Source of the DNA: Hydractinia symbiolongicarpus
Taxonomy: Eukaryota > Cnidaria > Hydrozoa > Anthoathecata > Hydractiniidae
DNA length: 64,000 bases
Direction: 5' to 3'
Assembly (NCBI RefSeq): GCF_029227915.1
Contig: NC_079878.1
Span: 10,478,001 to 10,542,000 of the forward strand
Shown here: positions 12,280-24,959 of the stretch, one piece after another
How positions within the stretch are numbered: position 1 is the first letter of the stretch
Layout of the letters: each line of letters starts with the position of its first letter
The notes under the pieces: model-generated
What the model was told of the DNA's origin: nothing
Database searches by the model: none
The model's input: only the letters and a program-made list of their open reading frames with translations
Position numbers and translations under genes: made by a program

Positions 12280-15200
12280 TTAATCTCCGAAGCTTAGCCA
12301 CCATCCTCCAAAAACCAAAGGCATTATCATCACCGACATCTTTGTATGCAGTCCTGCTGATGTGCAACCAGGTTCAGTTCTTGCCACAACTTGTTGCACC
12401 CTGTCTTCTGAGGTGATGCTAATGGGAGTTTCTTGCTCGATATACCGACGTACTAGATCAACAGCCGATTCACCTGGGTACCTTGAAACGTTCTTTAACA
12501 TGGTAAATCCGTCCCCTCCTCTTAATAGGAATGTTGAAGTGATTATCTAAAAGCGAAATTGAAATTAATTATGAAAAAACGCATAATTTGTTTGATGTGA
12601 CCAAAAATAAATAACAATTATTACAGTATAATACTTGTCATCGTTTAATTCTTCATATTTTGGATGCTTGCATTCAATACATACTACTCTGACTTCTTGT
12701 AATCGGCTTCCTGTAGGTTTGCTTTTGTCGTATTTGACACGGAGTCCTAAGTTGCATAAAATTTTATTTTTTAGTAAGTTTTCATTATTATCTCTTCATT
12801 TTTTATAGATTGTTATATAGGCTATAGACTATAGATTATAGACTACTAGCCAATAATCCCGTGAAAAAATCCACTTTGGCAAACAATGGAAAAGAGAACC
12901 ATCATTAGAATGTTAATGGCGTCTGCAAGGACCCGTTAATACATAAAAACGGAAATTTGTTTACCTGTTGCCCTGTTGCAAAAAAAATGGAATGCTAATG
13001 AAGAAAATCAAGTGCTTTTGACGACTTGTTACAGAGATATGAGAATTTAAAGGATTTTTGATGACGTCAGTAACCCGTCTGTCCAAAATGGGTAGGATTA
13101 TCCCGCTTTAAAAAGTTGGTCCTAAATTTGGTAGTCCGTAGTTACTCACGCAGGAGATGACGTCAATTATTTTCACCTGTTTCCAAGTTGTTAAACCTTA
13201 AAATAAATGCATGTTCGATTTTGATACTTTTCGAATCCAAGATCGTTCGATTTTAAACTTTTGTAACTTCACAAAACAAATTCGAATCGTTGTTAATGTA
13301 AATTGAAACGAAAAGATGGTTTTAGGTGAGCTACTTTTATATTTTTTGTGTGCTATGAAAATGTTTTTTATTTGTTTACGTTTTTATGTCACCATTTTTA
13401 CCCGAACCGGTTAGTATGGCTTCTAGAGAGACCTGTTAAAATAAGCCGTAAGCCAATCAAATCATTGGATTTTTTCATACTAACCGGTTTTTTGTGGCAG
13501 TCAGGTAATAATAATACAGTAATAACAGATTTTCCCGGGATGTACCGCAAAATATCGCCCGAGGTCTAAGTTCCAACCGAGCTTGCGAGGTCGGTGCAAT
13601 GACTAAGGGCAACATTTTCGGTACAGCATGCGGTAATCGGTTATTATTGTATTTGTTAACCGTCAAGTTAGATAAAATAAAAAATAAGAATTTTATTTTT
13701 AGTGTTCTTATAATAATATAATTCACTAGCACTACTAGGTCCAAATTTGAAACAGTCCCGTCTAAAAACAAACATTCTATTTATAATCCGAAAGCCCCAA
13801 TAGAATAAAACTTTGTAAACAAAGCATTACGATGCTTAACACGTACAGAATAATGTGCAAAGTTGAATGCGCAGCTGAAATATAGTTCGACGAATATTAA
13901 AGTAATTTTTTTAACTAGCTAGCTAGCCAAGAATAACATGAGCTTCAACGAATTTTTTATTGACTCGGTAACCACAAAGCTGCAGGAACGAATCTGAAAA
14001 TGAGAGATGTATTTTTTTTTATGATTCCGTCGACCTGTATTTAGTATTTTTGATAAAACTGGTTATCAGATCATTGTTTTTTATGGCAATGTAGCTAGTT
14101 AAGTAGCCATGTTGAAGAAGCATCCAGACACAATGTTGCTGAATCTGGTTATTTTAACTGTTAAACTTGACATTGTTTTTTTTTCTATCCTATGAAAATG
14201 TTTTTATCAATAAATGAGTTAGATGTATAATCATTTCCAATGCTTCTTAATTTTTTTTTTCGTGCTTGTTTACATTTTGAGCTACCATTTTTCTTAACGA
14301 TGGGCAGTACCATAAAATATCGGCCCGTCGTCGTCAGAAGCGCTAAACCAATCAGAATGCCTAAAAGCCCGTATTGCCCGCTTGAAAAATTTAAAAATCA
14401 AAATTAGGAGCAGATGAATTACAACAACGATTCGTTCAAAAGCTAAGTGAATTGTAGATGAACAAACCGCTCACGATTTGTTTCAAGTCACATCTTGTGT
14501 CAATGCAATAATGTTTAGCCAGGTAAGCACTCCCTTAGATATGTTTAGTATATACTTGAACGATTTACCACAATAACCTATAAGTTATATGGCCTAAGAA
14601 AGTTAAGAAATTTTTAAATAAAATAAACAGCCTACATGTTCAAGAAATGATACACCTACAATACTAATATGAATCTGAATAGACAAACCAAAACAACAAA
14701 CAATTTGTGATTACTGAGTACACTGGGTTGAGCCAAAATATGTTTATTATACATGTATATTAAATGGAAAGGTTAAAGTATATTAGCAGGGGAGTGTGAC
14801 AATAATAACGATACATAGCTGGGCAGCACATCATCCCTGAGTACATGCTAGCTATAACATTCAACCTATAAAATCTGGCTATGAAAAGCTGGGTAACTTT
14901 TTTAGAAAAATAATTATAACCTATATAATTACAATATATATAAATTATAATTATATAAGGTATATGAAGTTTCAGTAAACTAGGTAAACATTTTATAACT
15001 TACAGTATAGAATATAAACTTTTTGTAGGAGTACAAAACAAGATGTTTGTTGGCTAGCCAGCTATAGCTAGACAACTTTAAAGTTGCCATAAATACACAC
15101 TTAATATCAATAAATATTCATAATTTTTGTCACACTACCACTACTAATACCCTCAGTATACTTTTATCCACTACAATCCTTTTAATATGGCAGTTAAAAA

Positions 15201-18200
15201 TTATAAAACCAACATTCGTTGATAACTAAGATCAGAACAACTTGTAAACAACTTGACGTCCTGAACTTTATCTAAACTAACCTCGTTTTCATGCAATGTT
15301 TTGATTTTTTGCCACCACGGCTAATCATGAAAAGGCGATATTGAAATAGATCTATTAAACTTACAGGTGAGAATGCTGAAAATAAACGCATGACGATTGT
15401 GCATGCAATAAACATATTTTTTTGCATGCGTTTAATGTCAAAAAGTTTTGATATTAAAATCATGCGTTTAACATGAGTTTATTTAACATCAAAGAAACCC
15501 GCCAATGCTCAAAGTGAGAGTGTCTTTCATGAGAGCGTTGTACGAGTAGAAAAAAAGACAGTGACAAAAAGCAAAAATAATAATACGTGATGAAATCTAC
15601 AATAGAAATAGTAGCAGGGAAAACACTGTCTGAGCGTTCTCTATGATAAAGCTGATAATAAATGTAAGGAAATAGTCAGACAAGAGAATGCCTGGAGAGA
15701 GGGAGACTAAAAATAGGGTATAAACAAGTGTATAATTTTTGTAAAAAAATATTATTTAGTGAAAAGTTTCAAAATTAAGCTCAGTGTGAACGCATAAACT
15801 TACTGCATAATTAATTAGAAATAAATAAACTTATATATATATTATAAACATGTGTTTAATAATCGCGTTTGGTGGGAACTAAGCTTAAACGTTCAGGTGT
15901 ATTTGAAATAAATTTACCTGACACTTGCAGAAATCGTCCATTATTGTTTTCGACATCCGAGACACCATACTCCAAAGCTTGCCTCAGCACCTGCCCAGAT
16001 ATATTCGCAATATCTGCGGTATTGCCAAAGGGCATTACATTCTGAATATCTTCATATGTTATTGGCTCTAATAGGGAAGTCACAATTGATCAAAAACATG
16101 AACAGCATTTTAAACCACCATTTTATATGAATTTTATTAAACGAGAAGCCACTTGGCCATGGAACTTAAAAAACAGGGATCAAATATCAACATGAAAAGC
16201 GTTGAAATTTGAACACTCGTCCTTACTGCTCGTACCGCTTAACACTCTGTGTGTCATAGATGTTGCCAAGTTGAAATAAGCTTAAGCCAGTGTACACCGC
16301 AAGATTGGCAACCTTGTTCATAAAAGGCTTCTCGAGGATTTAATATTTGAACAGTAGAAAAGTTTACAGGCATTGAAAACAGACACTGATAATGAATCAT
16401 TGAAGAGAAAACACTTGTGGAATATTATTTGCAAATGAATGATCACTTAACACAGGGCTCTACCGTGAAAGTGGCCTTTTCAATAACGTTGCAGCAGTCT
16501 ACTGTGATTGGCTATGAGAGAATTGGTGCTTCGTGTGTAAATATAATTTACCGAATTATTAGTTACTTAAATACAACAGAAGCTGAACTACCGTGTCTCT
16601 TTTTGCTGATAGACGATCTTAGCGCTCCTCCATTCCACAAACCAATGGCAACAGTGGCCCATTGCCCATCATCAGGTGTTTTTTGATTCATTCGAACAAT
16701 TGCATCCGTTACAAGGTTGCCTAAGTTGCAATCTATGACACGACAATCAGGTTTGCCACCTTCTAAATGCACATATGATTTTCCAATTTCTTCCTTTAAA
16801 AGAAATAAAGAAAGACATTACACATATAAAAAATAAGGGGAAACAGTTTATAAATCACGTACTGTTCTTGCTTTCAAAATTCGGTCATCCATCTCGTGTA
16901 CTAATGCCAGGACGATTGGATCTTCTGCGTATGAACCATTCAATAAAATGGGATTTCCTTCGTATGATTTCACTACTCCATTATCGTCAAATATAACTTT
17001 AAGATGACCCATGTATTTTCCGTATGTAAAATCTTGCACAACCAAGGCTTTTGTGCCATCCTTGTGAGATTTGACTAAAGGATAGGCTCCTTCAACCGTT
17101 TCAACAGAAGGAGCCGGACCTATTGTAACACTGATATAATTATTCAAAACAATGCAAGATTATACTGGTGAAGCGTCATAAATTATGCATTGCAACTCTA
17201 AGATAAATGGTAATTTATGCTACAAAGAAAATTATCTTCCTTGTGGACTTACTAAACAAGAAGATCTGCTAAATATTCTAAATATAGCAACAAAAGCCTA
17301 TGTTCGAAAAACTCTAAACATGCATCACCAAAAGTTTTTGAAAATCTTAGAACATCGTGGGGAAAATGAAATTCATATCTCGTGAACGAACACAGCCTGC
17401 GTTTTTTATTTATTCAAAAAAGGTAACCTCTGAATTGATAAATCCTGTTACTACCTTGGCATATCTTAGTAAATATCTCCTAGCTTTAAAAGCCCTTTAC
17501 CGTTGTATAAAAAGGTGTTCGTATGTCCGCCCACAACCACGTCAAGTTCATCTATTTCTTCTGCCACTTTCTTGTCAGTAGCAAATCCAGCATGGCCTAA
17601 TGCTATTAGAATATCTACTCCTTCTTTTTTCAGTCGTTGAGCTTCTTCTCGTACACATGTAATGACGTCCCCAAATTTGACATTAGGACCAGGTGCAGAC
17701 AACCTAGAGCGTAGCATTTTATTTACTAATATAGCTCGAACGAGAAATACACAAATAAATACTTTTTAAGGATCTTACCAAGCAGTTTCTGGTGTAATGT
17801 AGCCAATGACTCCAATCTTTTTTCCACTTCTTGTAATCACTGTTGACTTTGTAATATTTGCTTTACTATTTGTGAATTTTGGCTCTACACTAACATCGAT
17901 GTTACAAGACACAATTGAGAAATTTGCTGCTTCGATAAACGGTATGATTCCTTCGGGGCCGTTATCAAATTCATGGTTTCCTAGCGTCTAAACACAATCA
18001 CAGGACAGCTACAAATAGCGTTATTAATCGAACAAGCCTTCAGTTGTAAATAGCAACTCTTGGATTAAACCTTTGGACATAAAGTTTAGTTTTTGATAGT
18101 AAAGCTTCACTATAAATAAAAAACCCTAAAATTGGACAATTCATATTTCTACTAACTCCTTCTCAAAAGAGAAACAGGAAAACCACCTTGGTGTAACACT

Positions 18201-21200
18201 TTGCAGTTTAACAACGTAAGTGGCAGTTTTTCTGTTTGCACACCCATTATAACTTGGAGTGATAGCTATAACCTACCTATTTTCAATATACCATAGAAAA
18301 TATGACACTAAGACATTTTTGATAAGAGTTTTAACTTTTTTTCTGTAAAAGAAATGTCTTTAGCATACATGGTACCAAAACTTTAAACAATTAATAATTC
18401 TAAACATTTGAACTTAAAATAGCCAGGAGATTCAATGTCATCCTGTGCATGTCGGGTTGTGGTTACTTAGTGCATTTAAACAGTTGATGCGCTATACAGA
18501 ATGTGAACAACCCATCCCATGACTTTTTATGTCTCAGCTTGGAGGAAAGAATACGGAAGGAGAAACAACTTCATTTCTGTACGCTTTAAATGTATTGAAT
18601 TTTCTATTGTTTTTAATTTTAAAAGAATCAGTGCGTGAGGTGCTCGACCGAGTCTTTTTCGCAAGAAAATGATCAAATTCCATATTCTCCTTTAATAGGG
18701 GCTAACTTTTTTCTATTGAAATCTGAGCGCAACACCTTCCAGGCACGTGAAATTTGTATGGAAAGTGTGCCTAATATAAGTCGGTAAACATTGTTGTTAA
18801 AAACTTCAACAATATAGCTGGCTCTGTTTTGTCAGATAAAACCACCTTTAATTTCTTTTCTGAATTACATTTAGCAACTTTTCTTTTAAGAATTTGTAAA
18901 TAACTAGCGATATAAGCTCGTGCTCGAATGTCAATCCATTTTTGTAAGATTTGTCTTTTCAGGATAGTAGCAAGATGACGGTTGGGTAACTGTCTTGACA
19001 GAGATTCCCATGCAGAATCCACTAAGTTATCACTATTTAATTTATTTTCTAATGACTCACGTATGTCCTGCCCATAGTAATTCTTTAGAAAATGAATAGT
19101 TAGAATGGTTCTAATAGCATTTTCGATCCTTCGACAAAAAATAAACATGTCATCGTTCACATATACCAATCCACCTCTGATTACAAGATCAATCCATTCC
19201 CTTGTGAACCTTAAGAAATTGTGCGATGTTTGATCCAATCCCGATGTTTTTAATGTATTTAAAAATTGAATTGCTGAAACTGCAATGATACGAGACTTTT
19301 CACTCTTACTTTTCAAAATTTTTTGATATTTTTGACACAGAGAGAATACAATATAACCTGAAACATAGTACAATACTTTCTGCTCTTCATCACTTAATTT
19401 AACATTAAGTTGGGTAACATCTTTTTGCCGTTGTTTTTGGTCATATTGCAAAACATATTTTGCAATATCAACTACCATGGTGTAAAATAGCATATTAATG
19501 GGTCTGCATTCTAAAGTTACATTTGCCAAGACAGCAATCTCCTTCTTTATACAAGAATTTAAAATAAAATTGTGTATTTCCCTCCAAAATTTTTCTCTTC
19601 CACTTTCCCTGGAGATTGCTGATACTTTCATTATTTCAACGATTGCTGATACTAATTTTGCAGAAACAGGATGAACACGCTGCTTCTGCAATTCTTTGCT
19701 GACAAACTTTGCTAAATGTTGCACATTGTTTCCCAAGGTTGGACTACTTCCAACTTGTTTCGACAAATTTCTATCTTTGAGAAGACCAGATAACGAATCC
19801 AACACCATTGTTTGTGCTACATTTAAAAATTCTTCATCAGGCAATTGTATAGAATCTGACCATATAAATAAAAATATGAAAATAAATTATGTGACTAGAG
19901 GTATAGGTCTAAAGAAAATGAATTATAAGGAAATTTAAAATACATATTTCTTAAATTAAATAAAATTAGCTACCCACATACCATGTTGATTTTTCCTTTC
20001 CTGCTTGATTGTTGAGCTATTTAATTTTTTTACTGAAGGTTCACTGACCTTCTGTGCTGCACCTTAAAAAGTTATAATAGAAATAATGTGTCAGAGGTGT
20101 AAATAATAACGTAAAAATGCAATCCTTTAAAAAATTAATGAAAACATACCACATGTGGCTGCATGTTTCTCCAGGTATGTTATTTTTTTGTACTTCTTAG
20201 AGCAGACAGGACATAATAAATCTTTATTTTCTTCTACTTGACTTTGACAAGTAACGACTTCCACATTGTTGTCATCTACGAACTGTAAGACTGGAAATAC
20301 AACAGAAAAACTTTCTTCTTCGATACCCCTCAAGTCTTCAAGGGTTAAATCATCTTCGATATCTATCTCCACATCTTCATACTCATTAAAAGTTGTTACA
20401 ATTTCATCTGAAATAACAAGTTCGCCGTCTATATCAAAATCCACCTCGTGTACCACCTCAGCCGCCATCTTTCTAATGAGCACGCTTTTCGCCTGGTTGG
20501 GAGAATCCAATCTTTCATCATCAAATTATCTAATTGTTTTTATAACCAATCATAGTTGCGAATTCTTATTCACGAATAATTTAGTCACACAACCGCCAAA
20601 ATTTCAAATTAAGTTTCTATACAGACACCTGCTAGAACCTCACGCAGTGTTTCAATAGAATTAAAAGAGTTGTTTCTCCTTCCGTATTCTTTCCTCCAAG
20701 GTCTCAGCAAACGTATTCACTTAAGAACGAAGTGAAACGGAACGGACAATGGCGATTTATGAAAACTGATTAGTTGATAAAATTTTCCGTTCTGATCCTA
20801 ACTTAAAGTTGAAATCATCTCAAATTCCCTTGAAGACAGTAACTTTCAAATTCAAATATTTTTTCTTGTTCCGTTTTGATCCGTTTTGAAAAGAAACCCA
20901 CCTTAAAGTGGCCATGGAGGAATGAGAACAACAATTGGTTAATTTAGCCACAAATACACGTCGCCATGCTTATCTCGAGAAAATTAACAGTGAAATCAGA
21001 ACTAAACTGAACTCATTAACTAAAAATCTTTTCTTAACAGTCTGGTGATATCCTGTCTAAACATATTTTTGCGGATAATTTTTTTCAGCTTTATTACACT
21101 TAAAAATCCTTTTAACTGGTTAAAGCATTCGTTCTTAAACGTGGCACAAATTTTATATAATTTTATGACCTATTTCAATCAGAAGAATATTTTAAATTTT

Positions 21201-22477
21201 TTAGCACACGCATTTTTGCCAAAATAGATATTCTGTCGAAAACGATTTATCAGCATTGCAAAAAATGGCTAAATTATGGAAGTCGGAAACCATACAAGCA
21301 ATAATGTTTCTAACTAAACTTTATCAAACTATCAAAGGTAGCTATTATACTAATTTGCAAATCATAAATACTTCGAATATTGAATTTATAGATTAAATGA
21401 GACTTTTTACCATTATGTGGGCTGAACGTTTACCACCTAATATAATATATTACAGTGTTTAGCTGTATAGATTGAAGATATTTACAACTGGCTAACCTTA
21501 AAACCATATTAAATTTCAGTAGTGACTCTAACTAGCTACCTTGCCTTATTTCGCCGTGTGCCATAATAAAATGGCATTAGATAGATACATATCACAAACG
21601 ATAAATAGCTACATGCGTGTAGCTACGCGTGTGGTTGCAATTTTATCGTCCTTTTTTAGGAGACTTAAAGCAGGAGCTGATTCCTATGTATCAATGTAGC
21701 GACACACAGACATTCACTTTTATTTCTCCACACTGCCTTATTTCCGCAGTTTTAGTTAAGGTGCATGTAAGAGCAGCACCAATTAATCAACTTTTTATTC
21801 CAGGGAAAACTGCTTTGCGTTGTGTTTCTCACAAAAAGGCAACAAATAAGATACTCCTATCTTTTTTTTGCTCAATACTTTACGGTGATGCGCTTCTAAC
21901 AGTTAAAAAATATCCAGACGTCTTACGTCAAATATTAATCGCAACACAAAGCAACTAAAACAATTATAATAATTTTAGATGTCCGATACCCAAACTAAAG
22001 AATTCAGCAGATGTACAAATATGTACATACCATAGCATCATATTTGGTCATATTCATAAACGTCACAGCAGCTGTACCTTTGTACACACCAAACCATAGT
22101 GTGCCTTGATATTGGTCACCACCGTCCAATAAAATAACATTCTTTTCAGACGCTCTTTTGTCAGCCACTAACTAAAGTGTAGATGGGTAGAAGTAGTTAG
22201 CTAAGTATTAAGACCATGATACAGCTAGGTAACAAATTTTATACAACAAAAACAAGATTATACGTAAACATTTTACTTTATGTCTCCTGGCCACTCCTCC
22301 GAAACATTTCTTATCCGCTTTATCTTTAGGAGAGCAAACTCCGCCATATTTGTTTACTTCTTCAACTCTTGAGTGGACGTCGTTAGTGTGCAAAATATTT
22401 AGCTCAAAGTCGGCTTGTAACGTGGCAATATGTACACAAAGCACGATGGCTTTGATATATACGCGCCTACACATCAT
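12280..22477 (-). CDS. NT5E: Ecto-5'-nucleotidase (CD73-like), nine exons, 583 aa
   Basis: Exons: 22477-22277, 22171-22031, 17987-17779, 17703-17501, 17119-16863, 16793-16592, 16067-15918, 12746-12625, 12546-12280. Every junction is GT-AG and phases join without a break. The family hydrolyses extracellular AMP to adenosine. A signal peptide covers about residues 1-22. Metal-site motifs of the N-terminal metallophosphoesterase domain are present: HTNDVH (30-35), DGGDQ (83-87), GNHEFD (117-122), GHAG (from 220) and GGHTN (from 242). The C-terminal nucleotide-binding domain has NGGALR, GRFLQV with Phe450 and GGDGF with Phe509, the pair expected to stack on adenine. A hydrophobic C-terminus (MSVMIMPLVFGGWW) suggests a GPI anchor. 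Length is close to vertebrate CD73. Intron 2 houses a transposon-like gene in the same orientation; intron 7 carries MITE and Helitron remnants. Exact splice sites are by eye. Confidence 0.9.
12846..13200 (-). mobile_element. Helitron-like fragment in NT5E intron 7
   Basis: The minus-strand 3' end shows GTGGATTTTTTCAC as a hairpin, a spacer and CTAG at 12849-12846. The body shares GATGACGTCAGTAACCCGTCTG and ACCTGTTGCC phrases with 2311-3050. The 5' end was not found. Confidence 0.45.
13505..13656. repeat. MITE-like inverted repeat in NT5E intron 7
   Basis: Imperfect inverted ends of about 45 bp: the left arm starts ACAGTAATAACAGATT, and the reverse complement of the right arm starts ACAATAATAACCGATT. 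An outer pair, CCGGTTAGTATG and CATACTAACCGG, lies just upstream at about 13405-13490. No ORF. The rest of the intron (13657-15917) is AT-rich, with a further TACCATAAAATATCGGCCC patch near 14308 that resembles the interior of this repeat. Confidence 0.45.
18531..18537 (+). repeat. Target-site duplication, left copy (GTCTCAG)
   Basis: The 7-bp word directly before the left inverted repeat is repeated directly after the right one at 20701-20707. A following C on both sides leaves an 8-bp reading possible. Confidence 0.7.
18538..20700. mobile_element. 2.16-kb DNA transposon with 33-bp perfect inverted ends
   Basis: The first 33 bases (from CTTGGAGGAAAGAATACGG) are exactly the reverse complement of 20668-20700. 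A 7-bp duplication, GTCTCAG, flanks both sides. It lies wholly inside intron 2 of the 5'-nucleotidase gene and contains one three-exon gene on the same strand as its host. TIR length and duplication size fit a cut-and-paste element; a P-element-like affinity is only a guess from the 31-33-bp ends and 7-8-bp duplication. Perfect ends and an open gene point to a young or maintained copy. Confidence 0.85.
18771..20510 (-). CDS. Transposon-borne C2HC zinc-finger protein, 508 aa, three exons
   Basis: Exons 20510-20150, 20062-19982 and 19855-18771 join by GT-AG with matching phases and no stop (1,527 nt). The first ATG is at 20510; an ATG at 20468 has the stronger Kozak context (AAGATGGCGG). The N-terminal part is acidic, then a single finger CPVCSKKYKK...HAATC (C-x2-C-x12-H-x3-C) ends exon 1. 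The third exon encodes about 360 residues of mostly helical sequence with the phrase LSDEEQKVLYYVSGYI, reminiscent of the YVAGYI-type motif seen in several eukaryotic transposase families. No DDE triad could be assigned by eye, so it may be a transposase of unrecognised type, a truncated one, or a domesticated gene. It lies between perfect 33-bp inverted repeats within NT5E intron 2. Confidence 0.7.
20701..20707 (+). repeat. Target-site duplication, right copy (GTCTCAG)
   Basis: Matches 18531-18537 exactly and abuts the right inverted repeat. Confidence 0.7.
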
Positions 22478-24214
22478 ATTTAGTCAACTGGTGTATCTTC
22501 GCTTTACTAAACCTTACACATAAAAAAAACTCTTTTATTATCGCTAGTAATCGATCCTTACGGTACTTAAAAACAGATAAAACCCATTATTTACGAAGGT
22601 CTTCATTGTTTTCTTTTTAGTTTGCAGAAAAATGGTTTCCATAGTTTAAAGCCGGCGATAATTGTTCAGGAAATGCCGAAATATAAAGTTCTATGACATT
22701 GGTTTCGAAAACAGGTTAAATGATAGCGCGAGTGTGAGATATTTGTTATTGATTTAAAACTACAAGAATTCAAAGGAAGAATGAAGCTAACTTTAATTGC
22801 TTTAGACACCCCGGGGTTACATACAACGAAGTCTGGGCACTAGTAAAAAGCTTGTATGGACAAACATTATATAATGGTAGCGCAACAAGAAGAGAACAAC
22901 AAAACAACTTAAACGCCATCATGACATCAAAATCAGAAGATTATCTTTAATGGTTTATGGACTGTATCCTATTCAAATGCACAAAACTGTTATTAGTGTT
23001 ATTGCTTACGTCATACGGCCTAGCTAAAAGTCAAATGTCAAACGTGTCAAATGAGAAAGAAATGTTATTGTTGATACCTGCTATGTTTTATTGTTATCTT
23101 AAAAAGGTATTGGATCCAAGAGTTATTACCACTATATAATGGAGTAAAGCGTTAAAGATAAACTAAAGATAGGTATAGTTTAAGTTACCCGCCTAAGTGT
23201 AGTTAGCCTGGCCAGCTAGGCTGGGGGAGGGGGAATATTTACAGTACATCATTGCACTGCAAATACTTTGTTAAAAATCAAAAATCTATCATCCACAATA
23301 ATTTCTGCCCCAAAATTTTCATTTTTGTGCACAGTAAAGTTTTTGTTATTTTAAAATAGACTTTTAAAAGGAATGGTCGCTACGGGTCCGAGTGAGCCAA
23401 AGACGGTTATGTTAAGAACTACCTGAATTGTTTTCTTTGTGCTTCTGCTAGTTTAGGTCGCTAAAGCATCTAATCCTATACCATCCTGACCCTACTTCAT
23501 ATAACTTTATCCAATATATAACAGTTATTTAGTTAATAATTAAAGTATCATATGGTTAGAGTTTTTCTCTAACCATATGATTGGCTAATATACCAAAAAA
23601 ATATGATGCTATACTTTTGTTACAGAAAAACAAGTGCATTTATTTTTAATTTTTTTTATTTTACAGTGCAAAAAGCTAATTATATTTTTTCTCTGATTGG
23701 CTAAAAAGCGTGCAAAAAGCTGTAATTTATTTCCTGATTGGTTAAAAACTTGCTGAGTACAGTTATTTTTCTTTTGAGAAATGAGAATTTATCGGTAAAT
23801 TTGTTCGATAATTTCCTCCTCAAAATAAATTAACAATCAATCATAAATATTCACAGCTTAATTATTCTTTTAATTTGACATGCTTTACACCGCAGAGATT
23901 TTTAGTTCAACTTGTGACTTTAGGTTAGTGACGTTTTATCTATAGCACGATGAAGGAGTTTTGTGTTTAATTTGATTATTTAACTTAACTTGTTATACAT
24001 TAGCGGTACTTATTAAGCACACGTAAATATTTTTTCGAGATAAACGCAATATAGAACGACTTTCCACTACAAGGGAAGAAGAAAATGAGAATTTACAAGA
24101 TAAATCACTGCTTTTACTTCATCTAATTTGTATGAAATTATCATGAATATAGTACTCTAAAATTGATTTTTATTTAATTTCATTGAGGCGTGACATAAAC
24201 AAGCTTTGTTTTCT
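22478..24214. other. Intergenic, upstream of NT5E
   Basis: The NT5E promoter should be in the first few hundred bases, but no clear TATA box or initiator stands out. The rest is AT-rich, with one perfect hairpin at 23547-23581 and no gene. Confidence 0.4.
23547..23581. repeat. Perfect 15-bp-arm hairpin
   Basis: ATCATATGGTTAGAG, a TTTTT loop, then the exact reverse complement. It could be the closed remnant of a small inverted-repeat element or a cruciform-prone site. No gene context explains it. Confidence 0.7.
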
Positions 24215-24782
24215 TCTCTTTAATTATAGCCGTATTTTGTCTTTCTGTCCGCGAAAGATGCGGTCCATTACAGAAACACGAAAATTTTAAAACATGCACC
24301 AATACCAAATGCGACATATTATTACCAACTTTGTTTTGACCGCTCGACGGAAACATGCTACGGAGGCCATTTTAGTTTGGAAGAGATGGTGTCAGGATTG
24401 CGGATCTGTTTGATCTTCTTAGTATTTGTTTTCACATGTTAAGACATATATTTTTGCGCTTTTTACCCACGTTTACTAAAACTTATTCCGCAAAATAAAA
24501 TAATATTGCCCGATTGTTTTTGCTATGACGGAGTAACACGCTTTGTAATTTTTATTTCAGCTTTTGTTGCGGGAAAGTTATTTTTTGAAAAATATGTTAA
24601 GGTCGCAACACTGTAATGATGTATGAGCTTCATTTCATTTACGACATACCGCATACCTGTAATAAAGCGCTGCACCTGACTGTGTCGCACAGTTTAAAAT
24701 ACTTATTAAGCGCTCCTTAGGGCGTTCAACAACAGTTACTTGGGACTTTACCCGGCGATTCGATGCCGGGCCTCCTGACTAG
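24215..24782 (+). mobile_element. Helitron-like element with clean 3' hairpin
   Basis: Begins near TCTCTTTAATTATAGCCG and ends with the hairpin CCCGGC...GCCGGG at 24751-24770, an 8-base spacer and CTAG at 24779-24782 followed by T. It is homologous in its first 130 and last 240 bases to 6545-7948. No ORF of note, so it would be non-autonomous. The 5' edge is uncertain by a few bases. Confidence 0.5.
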
Positions 24783-24959
24783 TCTTTTTGGTAATAGACG
24801 TATTCCGTCTGCCTGTCTCTGCGCGGACCCCCGCTGAGTTAGAACATGATGTTATGGAAACACAAATATCAAATGCAATACATTTATTTCCACTTTGTTG
24901 CGACGGGTAAATATAAAGGGCGGGCGACCCCGTGGATTTTTCCATGGATTAACGACTAG
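24783..24959 (+). mobile_element. Short Helitron-like unit, tandem to the previous one
   Basis: Starts immediately after the preceding CTAG with TCTTTTTGGTAATAGACG and ends with the hairpin CCGTGGA-TTTT-TCCATGG at 24930-24947, a spacer and CTAG at 24956-24959 followed by T. It is 177 bp, nearly the same length as the unit at 53470-53647, with which it shares the end ...GACTAACGACTAG in near-identical form. Confidence 0.55.

Noticed and set aside
15272-15463. Minus-strand frame considered as an extra NT5E exon
   Set aside because: It does not resemble the expected family segment. The exon at 12746-12625 matches it and fits in phase.
15856-15917. Read-through of NT5E exon 7 to a stop at 15856
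   Set aside because: A good GT donor lies at 15917, and downstream exons restore the full C-terminal domain including GGDGF. Read-through would cut it off.
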